Shown: positions 24,278-33,270 of the stretch, in pieces
Layout of the letters: each line of letters starts with the position of its first letter
Numbering within the stretch: the first letter of the stretch is position 1
Assembly: GCF_001637225.1 (NCBI RefSeq)
Contig: NZ_LVJI01000014.1
Location: 62,001 to 126,000 of the forward strand
From: Paenibacillus antarcticus
GTDB lineage: Bacteria; Bacillota; Bacilli; Paenibacillales; Paenibacillaceae
Direction of reading: 5' to 3'
DNA: 64,000 nt
The notes under the pieces: generated by a model
The model's database searches: none
The model's input: the letters and a program-made list of their open reading frames with translations, nothing else
What the model was told of the DNA's origin: nothing
Position numbers and translations under genes: made by a program

Positions 24278-24333
24278 TGTCAATGAAAATGATTATCATT
24301 TGCGTTGACACATTATAATCAATCTACTAAAAT
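24278..24333. promoter_or_regulatory. Divergent promoters with central Fur box
   Basis: Plus strand: TTGACA (24305-24310), 17 nt, TAAAAT (24328-24333). Minus strand: TTGACA (24283-24278), 17 nt, TTATAT (24260-24255). Between the two -35 boxes TGAAAAT-G-ATTATCA (24284-24298) matches the Fur consensus and AATGATTATCATT is perfectly symmetric. One Fur dimer set can shut both directions. Confidence 0.92.
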
Positions 24334-24376
24334 TCTAAAGTAGACACTCGCAAAATGAAGCAGAAAGTAGGCATAT

Positions 24377-25363
24377 ATGAGATTACTTGGGCTCGCTTGT
24401 TCATTGTTCGTCCTTATTGTTGCGGTAATATGTAGCGTTATTTACGGCGTTACAGATATTCCGCTATCCTCCATATGGGAATCCTTCGTTCATTATGATT
24501 ATTCATCACAGGAACATCTAATCATTCAAACGGTGCGAGTACCACGCGCACTTATAGCTGTTGCTGCTGGAGGTAGTCTGGCTGTCGCTGGCGCATTAAT
24601 GCAAGTGATTACACGTAACCCAATCGCATCACCAAGCTTATTCGGGATCAATTCAGGTGCTGCATTCATGGTCGTTATCGCTTCTGGATGGCTTGGTATT
24701 AGCGGTATGCAATCGCTCACCTTATTCGCTCTATTAGGCGCTGCAATTAGTGGTTCTATCGTATTTTATCTTGGAAGTATTGGAAGAGATGGAATGACAC
24801 CGATTAAAATCACGTTGGCTGGTGCCTCAATCGCTGCCTTTTTCCACTCCATGACGCAAGGTTATATGCTCACTAACGGTAAAATGTTCGATCAAGTTCT
24901 CGTATGGTTAGTTGGTTCAGTAGCCGGAAGAGACATGAGTATGCTCATCAATGTGTTACCTTATCTGTTTATCGGATTCATTATAGCCATATCACTCTCA
25001 CGGCACCTCAATGTATTGTTAATGGGAGATGATGTAGCTCAGACTCTGGGTCAACGAACTGCACTAATAAAAAGTCTGGCTTCCGTTGCCGTTATTCTTC
25101 TCGCTGGGGGATCTGTTGCTGTGGCTGGACCCATCGCATTTGTAGGTATTATTATCCCGCATATTGTTCGATATCTCGTCGGTAACGATTATCGTTGGGT
25201 CATTCCATACTCTGCTGTACTAGGCGGTATATTACTTGTGACCGCAGATATTGGTGCCCGATACATAGCCATGCCCAAAGAAATACCTGTAGGTGTCATG
25301 ACTGCGATTCTTGGCGTGCCATTTTTCGTCTATATCGCTAGGAAAGGAAAACGAGTGCAATGA
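24377..25363 (+). CDS. FecCD-family iron-siderophore permease, first subunit
   Basis: 328 residues, about ten membrane helices. PRALIAVAAGGSLAVAGALM and QVITRNPIASPSLFGINSGA are the FecCD/BtuC signature; RQHL-type and GPIAFVGIIIPHIVRYLVGN marks the conserved helix near the ATPase coupling loop, and VGVMTAILGVPFFVYI the C-terminus. It forms a heterodimer with the next gene product, overlapping it by ATGA (25360-25363). Corresponds to YfmD/FeuB-type subunits. Directly behind the Fur-controlled promoter. Confidence 0.92.
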   Translation: MRLLGLACSLFVLIVAVICSVIYGVTDIPLSSIWESFVHYDYSSQEHLIIQTVRVPRALIAVAAGGSLAVAGALMQVITRNPIASPSLFGINSGAAFMVVIASGWLGISGMQSLTLFALLGAAISGSIVFYLGSIGRDGMTPIKITLAGASIAAFFHSMTQGYMLTNGKMFDQVLVWLVGSVAGRDMSMLINVLPYLFIGFIIAISLSRHLNVLLMGDDVAQTLGQRTALIKSLASVAVILLAGGSVAVAGPIAFVGIIIPHIVRYLVGNDYRWVIPYSAVLGGILLVTADIGARYIAMPKEIPVGVMTAILGVPFFVYIARKGKRVQ

Positions 25364-26403
25364 GCAAATACACACCATTACGATGGAACAAGACCAAGTT
25401 ATCTTTTCTAATTGAGAAAAGAACCTTGTGGATTATAGCTGCTTTACTTGTTCTTTGCGCTACTTTTGTTGTCATTAGTACGGGAATTGGTAGTAAGTAC
25501 GTATCGCCACTTGAAGTGATCCAATCGATTGCCGGTAAGGGAAGTAGCATGAATGAAGTCATCATCATGAAGCTCCGGCTTCCACGCATCCTTATCGCAG
25601 TACTTGTTGGTGCCTCATTAGCCGTTTCAGGCGCTATTCTCCAAGGTATCATTCGCAACCCGCTTGCATCACCCGATGTAACGGGTATTACAGAAGGAGC
25701 ATCGCTTGGAACTGTCCTTTTTGTTTTCTTTTTATCTGAGAAAGTCTCGATCCAATGGGCTCCCCTAGCAGCGATCGGTGGGGCATTTCTTGTAACAGCT
25801 CTTCTATATCTACTTTCATGGAAGAACGGAGCCTCCCCCTTACGGATGATATTAATTGGGACAGGTCTGTCAGCTGCCTTCAAGTCCATTTCGTATATGT
25901 TTATTATTTCAGGATCCTTTATATTGGCAAACAAATCGATGATATTTATGACGGGTAGTATCTATGGATCATCTTGGGAAAAGGATGTTTCGACCCTACT
26001 ACCTTGGGTTCTCATATTACTCCCTCTCACATGGATTCAATCTCGTCATGTCAACGTTCAAGCACTCGGAGATGATGTAGCCGCAAGTGCAGGCGCGAAC
26101 GTACAACTTCATCGACTGATATTGCTACTTCTTAGCGTTGCTCTAGCCGGAGCAGCTGTGGCTATAGGAGGAGCGATCACATTCATCGGTTTGATGGCGC
26201 CTCATATCGCTCGTAAGCTTGTTGGCTCATCATTTGGTGGACTGCTACCTGTAAGTGCATTATTGGGGGCACTTATATTACTCATCTCTGACCTCGTTGC
26301 CCGAACGCTCTTCGCACCGCTCGATATACCTGCAGGTGTATTCACGGCAGCCATCGGTGTACCGTTCTTCTTATATTTACTATACCGTAACCGAAATGCA
26401 TAA
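25360..26403 (+). CDS. FecCD-family iron-siderophore permease, second subunit
   Basis: 347 residues. LRLPRILIAVLVGASLAVSG and AILQGIIRNPLASPDVTGIT repeat the FecCD signature; GAITFIGLMAPHIARKLVGS and PAGVFTAAIGVPFFLYLLY are the coupling and C-terminal blocks. A short N-terminal cytoplasmic extension (KYTPLRWNKTKLSFLIEKRT) precedes the first helix. Co-translated with the first permease. Confidence 0.92.
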   Translation: MSKYTPLRWNKTKLSFLIEKRTLWIIAALLVLCATFVVISTGIGSKYVSPLEVIQSIAGKGSSMNEVIIMKLRLPRILIAVLVGASLAVSGAILQGIIRNPLASPDVTGITEGASLGTVLFVFFLSEKVSIQWAPLAAIGGAFLVTALLYLLSWKNGASPLRMILIGTGLSAAFKSISYMFIISGSFILANKSMIFMTGSIYGSSWEKDVSTLLPWVLILLPLTWIQSRHVNVQALGDDVAASAGANVQLHRLILLLLSVALAGAAVAIGGAITFIGLMAPHIARKLVGSSFGGLLPVSALLGALILLISDLVARTLFAPLDIPAGVFTAAIGVPFFLYLLYRNRNA

Positions 26404-26423
26404 CTCTAGGAGGAATGACTTTA

Positions 26424-27215
26424 ATGAGCATACTTGAAGCCAAAGATTTGGCTGTGTCCTACGGTGGAGTCTTCATCTTTGATCATTTGAATTTAGAAAT
26501 ACCTGAAGGGAAAATCACTGTGTTTATCGGCAGCAATGGGTGTGGTAAATCGACGCTGTTACGATCATTAGCTCGTCTACTAAAACCCGTGCAAGGCGAA
26601 ATACATTTGGATGGATCGAATATTTCCAGTATGCCATCCAAAACGTTAGCGAAGCAGCTTTCCCTTCTGCCGCAAGGTCCCGTCACTCCGGAAGGGTTGA
26701 CCGTCCTACAACTAGTGAAGCAAGGGCGATATCCTTATCAATCTTGGCTCCAGCAATGGTCGAAGGAAGATGAACAAGCTGTACACGCTGCGATTCATGC
26801 AACAGGTATGGATGCTTTAACGGAGCGTTCTGTCGATTCATTATCTGGAGGTCAACGCCAGCGTGCGTGGATTGCGATGACACTAGCCCAGCAGACCGAC
26901 ATTATATTGTTAGATGAACCCACCACCTATCTCGATCTAACACATCAGATTGATGTGTTAGATTTATTACACGAGCTAAATGAACGAGACGGTCGTACGA
27001 TCGTCATGGTACTACATGATATTAATCTAGCCTGTCGTTATGCGGACCATATCGTAGCCATTCAAGACGGGGCTGTATATACACAAGGCCGCCCTTCAGA
27101 TGTTATTCATCCAGAAACCATTGAGTCCGTATTTCGATTGAAATGCCAAGTGATTTCAGATCCGATCTACGGTACTCCGATGATTGTGCCACAAGGCAAG
27201 TTACGAAAGAAATAG
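26424..27215 (+). CDS. Iron-siderophore ABC transporter ATP-binding protein
   Basis: About 263 residues from the ATG at 26424, 10 nt after AGGAGG; an ATG at 26415 is too close to that site. Walker A is FIGSNGCGKSTLLRSLARLL, signature SVDSLSGGQRQRAWIAMTLA, Walker B IILLDEPTTYLDLTHQIDVL, H-loop VMVLHDINLACRYADH. It belongs to the FecE/FepC/YusV group that powers siderophore import. Last gene of the Fur-controlled operon. Confidence 0.94.
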   Translation: MSILEAKDLAVSYGGVFIFDHLNLEIPEGKITVFIGSNGCGKSTLLRSLARLLKPVQGEIHLDGSNISSMPSKTLAKQLSLLPQGPVTPEGLTVLQLVKQGRYPYQSWLQQWSKEDEQAVHAAIHATGMDALTERSVDSLSGGQRQRAWIAMTLAQQTDIILLDEPTTYLDLTHQIDVLDLLHELNERDGRTIVMVLHDINLACRYADHIVAIQDGAVYTQGRPSDVIHPETIESVFRLKCQVISDPIYGTPMIVPQGKLRKK

Positions 27216-27283
27216 TGACCTAACATTAATGGTATCCGAGCTAGGATTAACGGATAGATACTACAAATACAATTATCTAGTCT

Positions 27284-27327
27284 GAACAGAACAAAGAGCG
27301 CCCCATCGGGCGCTCTTTGTTCTGTTC
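27284..27327. terminator. 20-bp perfect hairpin between the iron operon and the toxin-like gene
   Basis: GAACAGAACAAAGAGCGCCC (27284-27303), loop CATC, and its exact complement at 27308-27327. The long uninterrupted stem could end transcription from both sides. It lies 41 nt beyond the stop of the minus-strand toxin-like peptide gene. Confidence 0.75.
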
Positions 27328-27368
27328 CCATACAACTTTACCACTCGAAGAATACACACTTACCGAAA

Positions 27369-27449
27369 TTATGATTTCCCTTTTCCGATCACGAGCTCCA
27401 TAATCATAATCATCAGCACGAGCAGTTGAATGAGTTGTTCTACGGTCAT
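27369..27449 (-). CDS. Putative holin-like / type I toxin-like peptide
   Basis: 26 residues, minus strand, ATG at 27449 with GGAGG 9 nt upstream. It opens MTVEQLIQLLVLMIMIMELV and ends with a basic IGKGKS tail. One hydrophobic helix with a charged C-terminus matches the small proteins annotated as putative holin-like toxins in Paenibacillus and Bacillus, related in look to TxpA/BsrG. Type I toxins of that kind are silenced by an antisense RNA overlapping the 3' part; the intervening hairpin could be the shared 3' end. No antisense promoter was firmly identified. Confidence 0.7.
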   Translation of the reverse strand: MTVEQLIQLLVLMIMIMELVIGKGKS

Positions 27450-27562
27450 ATTCGTCCGCCTCCATCTTTAAAGGATGGCTCTTTCGGACGATTTCCCTCT
27501 CCTGCATACCGGACGTTCCCCATACTATAAATATGCAAGTCGACACTTGATTATGTCATTTA

Positions 27563-28420
27563 TTAGGGTTGAATCGACTGTTGGGTCGACTGTTGATTAA
27601 AGGAATCTACATCGATGAACGGTGTAGCCCCACCCGTTACACTAGGCAATTGTCCATTCCATTTCTCAACGGCTTTTTCTTGGACTTCAATTTGTTTAAG
27701 TTGTACAAGTTCCGGTGTAACTTCAAGCTTCTTCAGCTTTAAAGATTCTGCTTCAGCCTGAGCTTGAACGATTTTTTGTTTCCCTTCAATCTGAATACGT
27801 TTAAGATCATTTTCGGCTTTAAGTGCTTGTTGTTGTGCTACTTGTTTCGCTTCAATGGATTGATTAAACGCATCTGAGAATTTGAAATTCACAATATTGA
27901 TGTCATTTACGATAAGGTCATATTTAGCTAATCTTTTCGTTAAATTTTCACTAATTTCTCCTGCTACAACATCCCGCTTCGCAATTAAATCTTCCGCAGG
28001 ATACTTCGCTGTCACTTCTTTTACAATCTCCTGAATCGCTGGATTGATGATAATCACATCGAATGAGCTTCCTATGTTGTTCATTAAATGATATACAGCT
28101 TCCTTATTGACCGAATAATTGACTGCGACATGAGTAGATACGGGCTGAAGATCTTTCGATGAAGCTGTTGTGTCTGTCTCAGCTTTAGTAACTTGCGTAT
28201 TCACTTGAATAATAGACTGGACAAAAGGAAGCCTCATATGAATTCCTGGTTCAAGCGTATTATTATTTAATTTCCCGAACGTCTTGTACAGTCCAATATG
28301 GCCATATTGAACCGTGGAGAAGCCATTAAGTACCAATACTAATACAATTAAGATAATAACAACCAGACCCGACATCCATTTCACATTCTTTTTCACATTC
28401 GGATTAATCTCAGTATTCAA
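27563..28420 (-). CDS. Prohibitin / SPFH-domain membrane protein
   Basis: 285 residues from a TTG start at 28420, chosen because AGGAGG stands 7 nt before it. One N-terminal helix (SGLVVIILIVLVLVLNGF) anchors the SPFH/band-7 domain: STVQYGHIGLYKTFGKLNNN, EPGIHMRLPFVQSIIQVN, then the coiled-coil region EAKQVAQQQALKAENDLKRI and GKQKIVQAQAEAESLKLKK. HflC/HflK-like and prohibitin-like proteins form oligomeric rings that organise membrane domains and proteases. The Gln-rich tail is short. Monocistronic. Confidence 0.88.
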   Translation of the reverse strand: MNTEINPNVKKNVKWMSGLVVIILIVLVLVLNGFSTVQYGHIGLYKTFGKLNNNTLEPGIHMRLPFVQSIIQVNTQVTKAETDTTASSKDLQPVSTHVAVNYSVNKEAVYHLMNNIGSSFDVIIINPAIQEIVKEVTAKYPAEDLIAKRDVVAGEISENLTKRLAKYDLIVNDINIVNFKFSDAFNQSIEAKQVAQQQALKAENDLKRIQIEGKQKIVQAQAEAESLKLKKLEVTPELVQLKQIEVQEKAVEKWNGQLPSVTGGATPFIDVDSFNQQSTQQSIQP

Positions 28421-28630
28421 TTGTATACCTCCTATAATGATGTAGTCTTATTCAGCTTACCACTGAAACCCATGTGGCAGAACATAAATATTGGTAATTG
28501 TTACGTATCCCAATTGGGAAAAGTTTCAAGAGTTCAATGGAATAACCCAATAATAAATGTAACTTATATCAAAAAAATACGTTAATAGTTATAGCATACA
28601 TACAACCATTTCCGACAAGGAGCTGTTAGC

Positions 28631-29728
28631 ATGATTAGAAAATTGAGATTCGTTTTATTGCTGTTATGTACAACGCTTACTCTTTCAGCTACAAATTTTG
28701 CATCCGCAGACACGACACAAATCCATGCCTCCATAACACCTTTGAACTATAGTCCTGTTCGACCTCAAAGTGATGGGACCTTCCATGATGGTTTATTATT
28801 CGCTGAACAATCGAATGGTGCTCTTGTTTACTATAATACCAAAGGCAAACTAGCCTTTACCCTTCCAGCGAATGTTAAACCTCTGGGCGATTTCTTGGGG
28901 CAACGGGCCCTTGTGAGAAATATAGATACGAACCGTTATGGCTACATCAACACCACTGGTAAGCTAGTAATTCCCTGCACATATTTAGAAGCTGGTTATT
29001 TCTCTGAAGGTGTAGCTCATGTAACCATGGCCAATTCCAATGAGGCTTTTATAGATCGGAGTGGGAAGGTCGTCACAACTTTACAGCAAAAATATAGTTC
29101 AGAATATATTTTCTCCGAAGGACTGGCATTAGCATATGCACCCAGAGGAAATAAAATTGGCTTTATCAATACATCAGGGGAATTAGCTATCTCTTATAAA
29201 TACACTTATGCCCGTGGATTTTCTGAAGGATTAGCCGTAGTTCAGAACAGCGAAGGATTGTATGGATATATCGATACTAGGGGCAAACAAGTCATTCCCT
29301 TTCAATATAAATCAGCTGGAGATTATTCCGAAAGATGGGCCCCAGTTCAGAGTACCAAAGGTAAATGGGGATTTATTGATAAGCAGGGCAAGGTCGTTAT
29401 TCCTTATAAATATAATAACGCTCATGGTTTCTCAGAAGGTTTAGCTACTGTGTATAACGCTAGTGGGCACGTTGGGTTTATCAATCCAAAAGGAACATTA
29501 GTCATAGGTTATCAGAAATATAATAGAGCCTTCCCATTCAAAGAGGGTTTTGCTTTAGTAGGGGTTGTGACGAAGTCTGATCCTTCAGGCAAATTTGGGT
29601 ATATTGATCGCCAAGGCAAACTACTGACAAAGCTAGCTTACCAATCTGCATCATCCTCGTTTAATAATGGCTATGCGGTAGCATTGAAAGATCGAGGCAC
29701 CGGGTATATCCTGACCAAACGTCCGTAG
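28631..29728 (+). CDS. Secreted WG-repeat protein
   Basis: 365 residues, SD CAAGGAGC. An N-terminal signal peptide (RFVLLLLCTTLTLSATNFAS, cleavage near ASA-DT) precedes at least seven WG-type repeats of about 33 residues: YGYINTTGKLVIPCTY, IGFINTSGELAISYKY, YGYIDTRGKQVIPFQY, WGFIDKQGKVVIPYKY, VGFINPKGTLVIGYQK, FGYIDRQGKLLTKLAY, each followed by an (F/Y)SEG(L/V/W)A segment. WG repeats form beta-rich domains on secreted proteins of unknown partner. Monocistronic, ended by its own terminator. Confidence 0.85.
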   Translation: MIRKLRFVLLLLCTTLTLSATNFASADTTQIHASITPLNYSPVRPQSDGTFHDGLLFAEQSNGALVYYNTKGKLAFTLPANVKPLGDFLGQRALVRNIDTNRYGYINTTGKLVIPCTYLEAGYFSEGVAHVTMANSNEAFIDRSGKVVTTLQQKYSSEYIFSEGLALAYAPRGNKIGFINTSGELAISYKYTYARGFSEGLAVVQNSEGLYGYIDTRGKQVIPFQYKSAGDYSERWAPVQSTKGKWGFIDKQGKVVIPYKYNNAHGFSEGLATVYNASGHVGFINPKGTLVIGYQKYNRAFPFKEGFALVGVVTKSDPSGKFGYIDRQGKLLTKLAYQSASSSFNNGYAVALKDRGTGYILTKRP

Positions 29729-29760
29729 TCACTATCTTATAATTCGCCCCAAATATAAGA

Positions 29761-29797
29761 GCAAGCCAAAGGGATTATTCATCCCTTTGCTTGCCTT
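29761..29797 (+). terminator. Intrinsic terminator after the WG-repeat gene
   Basis: GCAAG-c-CAAAGGG (29761-29773) pairs with CCCTTTG-CTTGC (29783-29794), then CTTT. It lies between convergent genes and may serve both. Confidence 0.75.
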
Positions 29798-29802
29798 TGA
29801 TG

Positions 29803-31254
29803 TCATTTCAAGAAATCATTCACTCGATTCATGTATTTATCTTTATGAGAATAACCATGGAATAATCGCCTATTTACTGTATTCGAATCTCCGAAGAAGA
29901 ATCGTTCATACAGTGCCTGCCGACCTCCAAAACCACTTGAGCTAAGTTCCCATGCAAGTCGAAATAACTGAATCTTATTCTTCGCTTCTGTGTTATTCCC
30001 TGTTAAATAAGTACTTAAATACGGTTCTATTTCTGTGTTGAAATCCGATTCCGATGGAATCATGATCAATCCACTTGCTCCGATAAGTTGGATGATTTCC
30101 AACATACGCGGATATATTTTCGGAAATAAGACATTAGCAGTCCATAGTGAGTTACGATCTGGGAGCATACTTCCCCATCGGTCAACCGATGCATTGATTT
30201 CCGAGGAAATTAACAATGATTTTAACGTCTCAACATGAACAATCATTTCAGATACCTTTTCTACAATATGTGGATGATTTGCGATATCAAGAGACTCAAC
30301 CATATTGAGAACGACACCTAACAGAAACTCAGATTTTGTAATATACCTACATATCACTTGATGAGCTGAATGCGTATGAAAGGCACTTTCACTGAATAAT
30401 TTTTGTGATAAATGGTCGTTACCATCTACAAACACTCGGTGCCATGGAACAAGTACATGATCAAATACAATCAAGGTATCCATTTCTTCGAAACGTGAAC
30501 TTAGGGGATAATCAAAGCTTGAATCTCCTCCGACCATACTCTCTCGAGCGATCCATTTCATCCCTGGTAAATTATTTGGAACAGCAAATACAAATGTATT
30601 CGGGTTATTCGTTTCCTGGAGATAGGTTGTAACCGGTGGATGAACCCATATCTCATCAGATGTAACCCCTTGTGTAGCCAATAAAAAAGCACCATTGACC
30701 ACAATCCCGTCCTTATTCTTATCAATGATCTTCGCCGCTTTTGTATCAAATGATCCATCATCCATCATATTGACCCCCCGACTTGAAGGAGGCTGAACAA
30801 AAACATGGGATAAAGTCACGTCATTCTCGCGGCAATACTCGTAATAATTCCGTAAATTATTTGCGAACTCTGGTGATCCTTCTGATAACAAGTCTGCTGC
30901 GGTATGAAATGCCATTAGCGCTGTGTTCATATAATCTGGAGAGCGTCCCATCAGACCATGATGTCGCTCGCCCCATAATGACATCATCATTCGACGTCTA
31001 GCCAAGTCATCCTTTGTTCTGGGTTGTAAATATGACAATCCCACTGGATTACCTGTTGTAGGAGAGTTATAGGTCATTCTATTCTTATATTCCAAATTAT
31101 TTTGCATATCATACAAGGAAGCTTGTGTGAACATTAACCCACGGAATGCCTTGTGATTTGATATCCTCCCTAAGACTCTCTGACCGCGCAACCAGACTTC
31201 GGGCTTAGAATGATCGATTTGTTGTATATATTGTGTCCCGTTCTTGATCCCCAT
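29803..31254 (-). CDS. 4-hydroxyphenylacetate 3-monooxygenase family oxygenase (HpaB-like)
   Basis: 483 residues, ATG at 31254 behind AAGGTGG. HpaB-family flavin-dependent monooxygenases hydroxylate phenols using reduced FAD from a partner reductase (HpaC). Family blocks visible: EVWLRGQRVLGRISNHKAFR, VGLSYLQPRTKDDLARRRMM, LSHVFVQPPSSRG, DGIVVNGAFLLATQGVTSDE, VLVPWHRVFVDG and GASGLIMIPSESDF; the end RLAWELSSSGFGGRQALYER is typical. No reductase gene is nearby, so the electron source must be elsewhere. Substrate could be an aromatic other than 4-hydroxyphenylacetate. Confidence 0.85.
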   Translation of the reverse strand: MGIKNGTQYIQQIDHSKPEVWLRGQRVLGRISNHKAFRGLMFTQASLYDMQNNLEYKNRMTYNSPTTGNPVGLSYLQPRTKDDLARRRMMMSLWGERHHGLMGRSPDYMNTALMAFHTAADLLSEGSPEFANNLRNYYEYCRENDVTLSHVFVQPPSSRGVNMMDDGSFDTKAAKIIDKNKDGIVVNGAFLLATQGVTSDEIWVHPPVTTYLQETNNPNTFVFAVPNNLPGMKWIARESMVGGDSSFDYPLSSRFEEMDTLIVFDHVLVPWHRVFVDGNDHLSQKLFSESAFHTHSAHQVICRYITKSEFLLGVVLNMVESLDIANHPHIVEKVSEMIVHVETLKSLLISSEINASVDRWGSMLPDRNSLWTANVLFPKIYPRMLEIIQLIGASGLIMIPSESDFNTEIEPYLSTYLTGNNTEAKNKIQLFRLAWELSSSGFGGRQALYERFFFGDSNTVNRRLFHGYSHKDKYMNRVNDFLK

Positions 31255-31443
31255 GTGTCAGACCACCTTCTAAGCTTAATAATACCTCAGCATATTCTCC
31301 TACCCCTTTGTGAGAACGTAACAAGTGCCCATGTTTGTTCAATACTTTTAAAGTTCAGAGCAATCAATGGTTTACAAGTGTATAATGCTATTGAAATATA
31401 TAATTCTTTTTTCTTAGGAGAGTAATCTAGGGGGAATCTACCA

Positions 31444-32295
31444 GTGCTTAGCAATAAACAGCTTCAAGATATTCAATCGCTTCAACAATACTGTGAGGAC
31501 ACTGACCATTTATCCCTCAAGCTTAACTGGGAAACATTACGGTCTAGAAAACCACATGATCAATATGATTACTTTCATTATTCAAAGAACATGCTTATAG
31601 GGTTCCTAGGCGTGTACAAGTTCGGCAGTAAATTTGAGATATGTGGCATGGTTCATCCTGCTTATCGTCGACAAGGGATTTTCACTTCCCTTTTTCAGAG
31701 AGCCATCCAAGATACAGGCGTTATCGGCTACGCTTCATTATTACTAAATTCACCTGCTAATTCAGTCTCTGGAGAACGGTTTCTACATACTATTCCGTGT
31801 CAATATGAATGTTCAGAATATCAAATGCGTTGGAATGCCACATATGAATGTGAAGCAGCATACTTAAATGAGAATACACTTGTGACTGAGGTCTCTCTTC
31901 GAACTGCCACACCTGATGACATCGAAGATATGATTCGTCTTGATAAAGATGGATTTGGGATGAGTGATGAGGATGGATACGAAATGCATAAGACGCTAAC
32001 GGATGATGGGCTTGAGTATATGTATGTTGTGGAATTCAATGACGTAACTACGGGTAAGATTAACGTTGTCTCGATAGATTCTCAGATTTGGATTTACGGC
32101 TTTACTGTAGATCAAGCTATGCGTGGACAAGGCATTGGACGAAGAACACTCCACCATATTATCCAACAGGAATTACCCCATAATAAAGAAATATGGCTTG
32201 AAGTGGCTGTGCATAATCCCAAGGCTTTGAAACTTTATGAATCTTGTGGTTTCGTGACCCAAGAGAAGCAAGATTATTATCAATTTACAGGTTAG
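31444..32295 (+). CDS. Tandem GNAT-domain acetyltransferase
   Basis: 283 residues from a GTG start with GGGGGA upstream. Two GNAT domains are visible: the first with FEICGMVHPAYRRQGIFTSL (acetyl-CoA loop RRQGIF), the second with IWIYGFTVDQAMRGQGIGRR (RGQGIG) and LEVAVHNPKALKLYESCGFV near the C-terminus. Substrate unknown; double-GNAT proteins of this size often modify small molecules or antibiotics. Confidence 0.85.
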   Translation: MLSNKQLQDIQSLQQYCEDTDHLSLKLNWETLRSRKPHDQYDYFHYSKNMLIGFLGVYKFGSKFEICGMVHPAYRRQGIFTSLFQRAIQDTGVIGYASLLLNSPANSVSGERFLHTIPCQYECSEYQMRWNATYECEAAYLNENTLVTEVSLRTATPDDIEDMIRLDKDGFGMSDEDGYEMHKTLTDDGLEYMYVVEFNDVTTGKINVVSIDSQIWIYGFTVDQAMRGQGIGRRTLHHIIQQELPHNKEIWLEVAVHNPKALKLYESCGFVTQEKQDYYQFTG

Positions 32296-32399
32296 GAGAC
32301 AATTTCATAGTTAATATGACGTTATAAGATGCATTATGAGGGACAAATGATGTACAATATAAGCTAAATGACTTTTAGACTGAAATGAAGGATGGATTA

Positions 32400-33266
32400 A
32401 TGATGTATGTAGCACATGATTGGAAAGATTACAAATTGTTGGATACTGGTGATGGAGACAAGCTTGAACAATGGGGCGATGTCCTCTTACGTAGACCCGA
32501 TCCACAGATTATTTGGCCTTTAAAGAATGAAACAGAGCAATGGAAGAAGGTTCATGGCCATTACACACGCAGTTCTGCTGGTGGTGGTCAATGGGATATG
32601 AAGAAACCCATTCCCGAGCGCTGGACCGTTTCTTACGATAAGTTAAAGTTCCATATAAAACCAACCAATTTCAAACATACTGGACTATTTCCAGAACAAG
32701 CTGTCAATTGGCGCTGGATGATGGATAAAATTTCAGGTGCTGGCCGTCCTATCAAAGTATTGAACCTATTCGCTTACACTGGCGGTGCTACCGTTGCTTC
32801 GGCTTATGCAGGAGCAGATGTTGTACATGTTGATGCAGCTAAAGGTATGGTACAGTGGGCAAAAGAAAACATTCAACTTTCCGGTCTTCAAGACCGTCCT
32901 GTACGCTTCATCACAGATGATGTGTTTAAATTTGTTCAACGTGAACAACGTCGTGGCAATAAATACGACGCTATCATTATGGATCCTCCTTCCTATGGTC
33001 GTGGACCTGGTGGTGAGATGTGGAAGCTAGAAACAAGTTTGTATCCGTTTCTTGAGAGCTGCATGGAAATTATGTCAGACAAGCCGCTCTTCATGCTTAT
33101 TAATTCATATACGACGGGTATTTCTCCAACAGTACTGAGTAATATGCTGTCTATGACCGTATCACAGAAATATGGTGGAACGATATCTTCAGGTGAAATC
33201 GGCTTACCTATTGCCGCTTCTGGATTGACACTTCCTTGTGGTATTCTTGGTCGCTGGGAGGCTTAA
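32400..33266 (+). CDS. Class I SAM-dependent methyltransferase, rRNA m5C/RlmI-like
   Basis: About 288 residues; MMYVAHDW at 32400 is preferred because AAGGATGG precedes it, while the ATG at 32385 has no site. The SAM-binding motif I is KVLNLFAYTGGATVASAYAG, motif II DVVHVDAAKGMVQWAKEN and motif IV AIIMDPPSYGRGPGG (DPPS/DPPxxxR of RNA-modifying enzymes). This is the Methyltrans_SAM (PF10672) pattern. The pseudouridine synthase gene starts 4 nt after its stop, so the two form an RNA-modification pair. Confidence 0.88.
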   Translation: MMYVAHDWKDYKLLDTGDGDKLEQWGDVLLRRPDPQIIWPLKNETEQWKKVHGHYTRSSAGGGQWDMKKPIPERWTVSYDKLKFHIKPTNFKHTGLFPEQAVNWRWMMDKISGAGRPIKVLNLFAYTGGATVASAYAGADVVHVDAAKGMVQWAKENIQLSGLQDRPVRFITDDVFKFVQREQRRGNKYDAIIMDPPSYGRGPGGEMWKLETSLYPFLESCMEIMSDKPLFMLINSYTTGISPTVLSNMLSMTVSQKYGGTISSGEIGLPIAASGLTLPCGILGRWEA

Positions 33267-33270
33267 GTCT

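Noticed and set aside
25338..25934. 198-residue minus-strand ORF
   Set aside because: Antisense to the FecCD permease; its open length reflects codon bias of the real gene.
27277..27546. 89-residue minus-strand ORF overlapping the toxin-like peptide
   Set aside because: Its composition is not protein-like and part of it is the terminator hairpin; the 26-residue frame has the better ribosome binding site and a known look.
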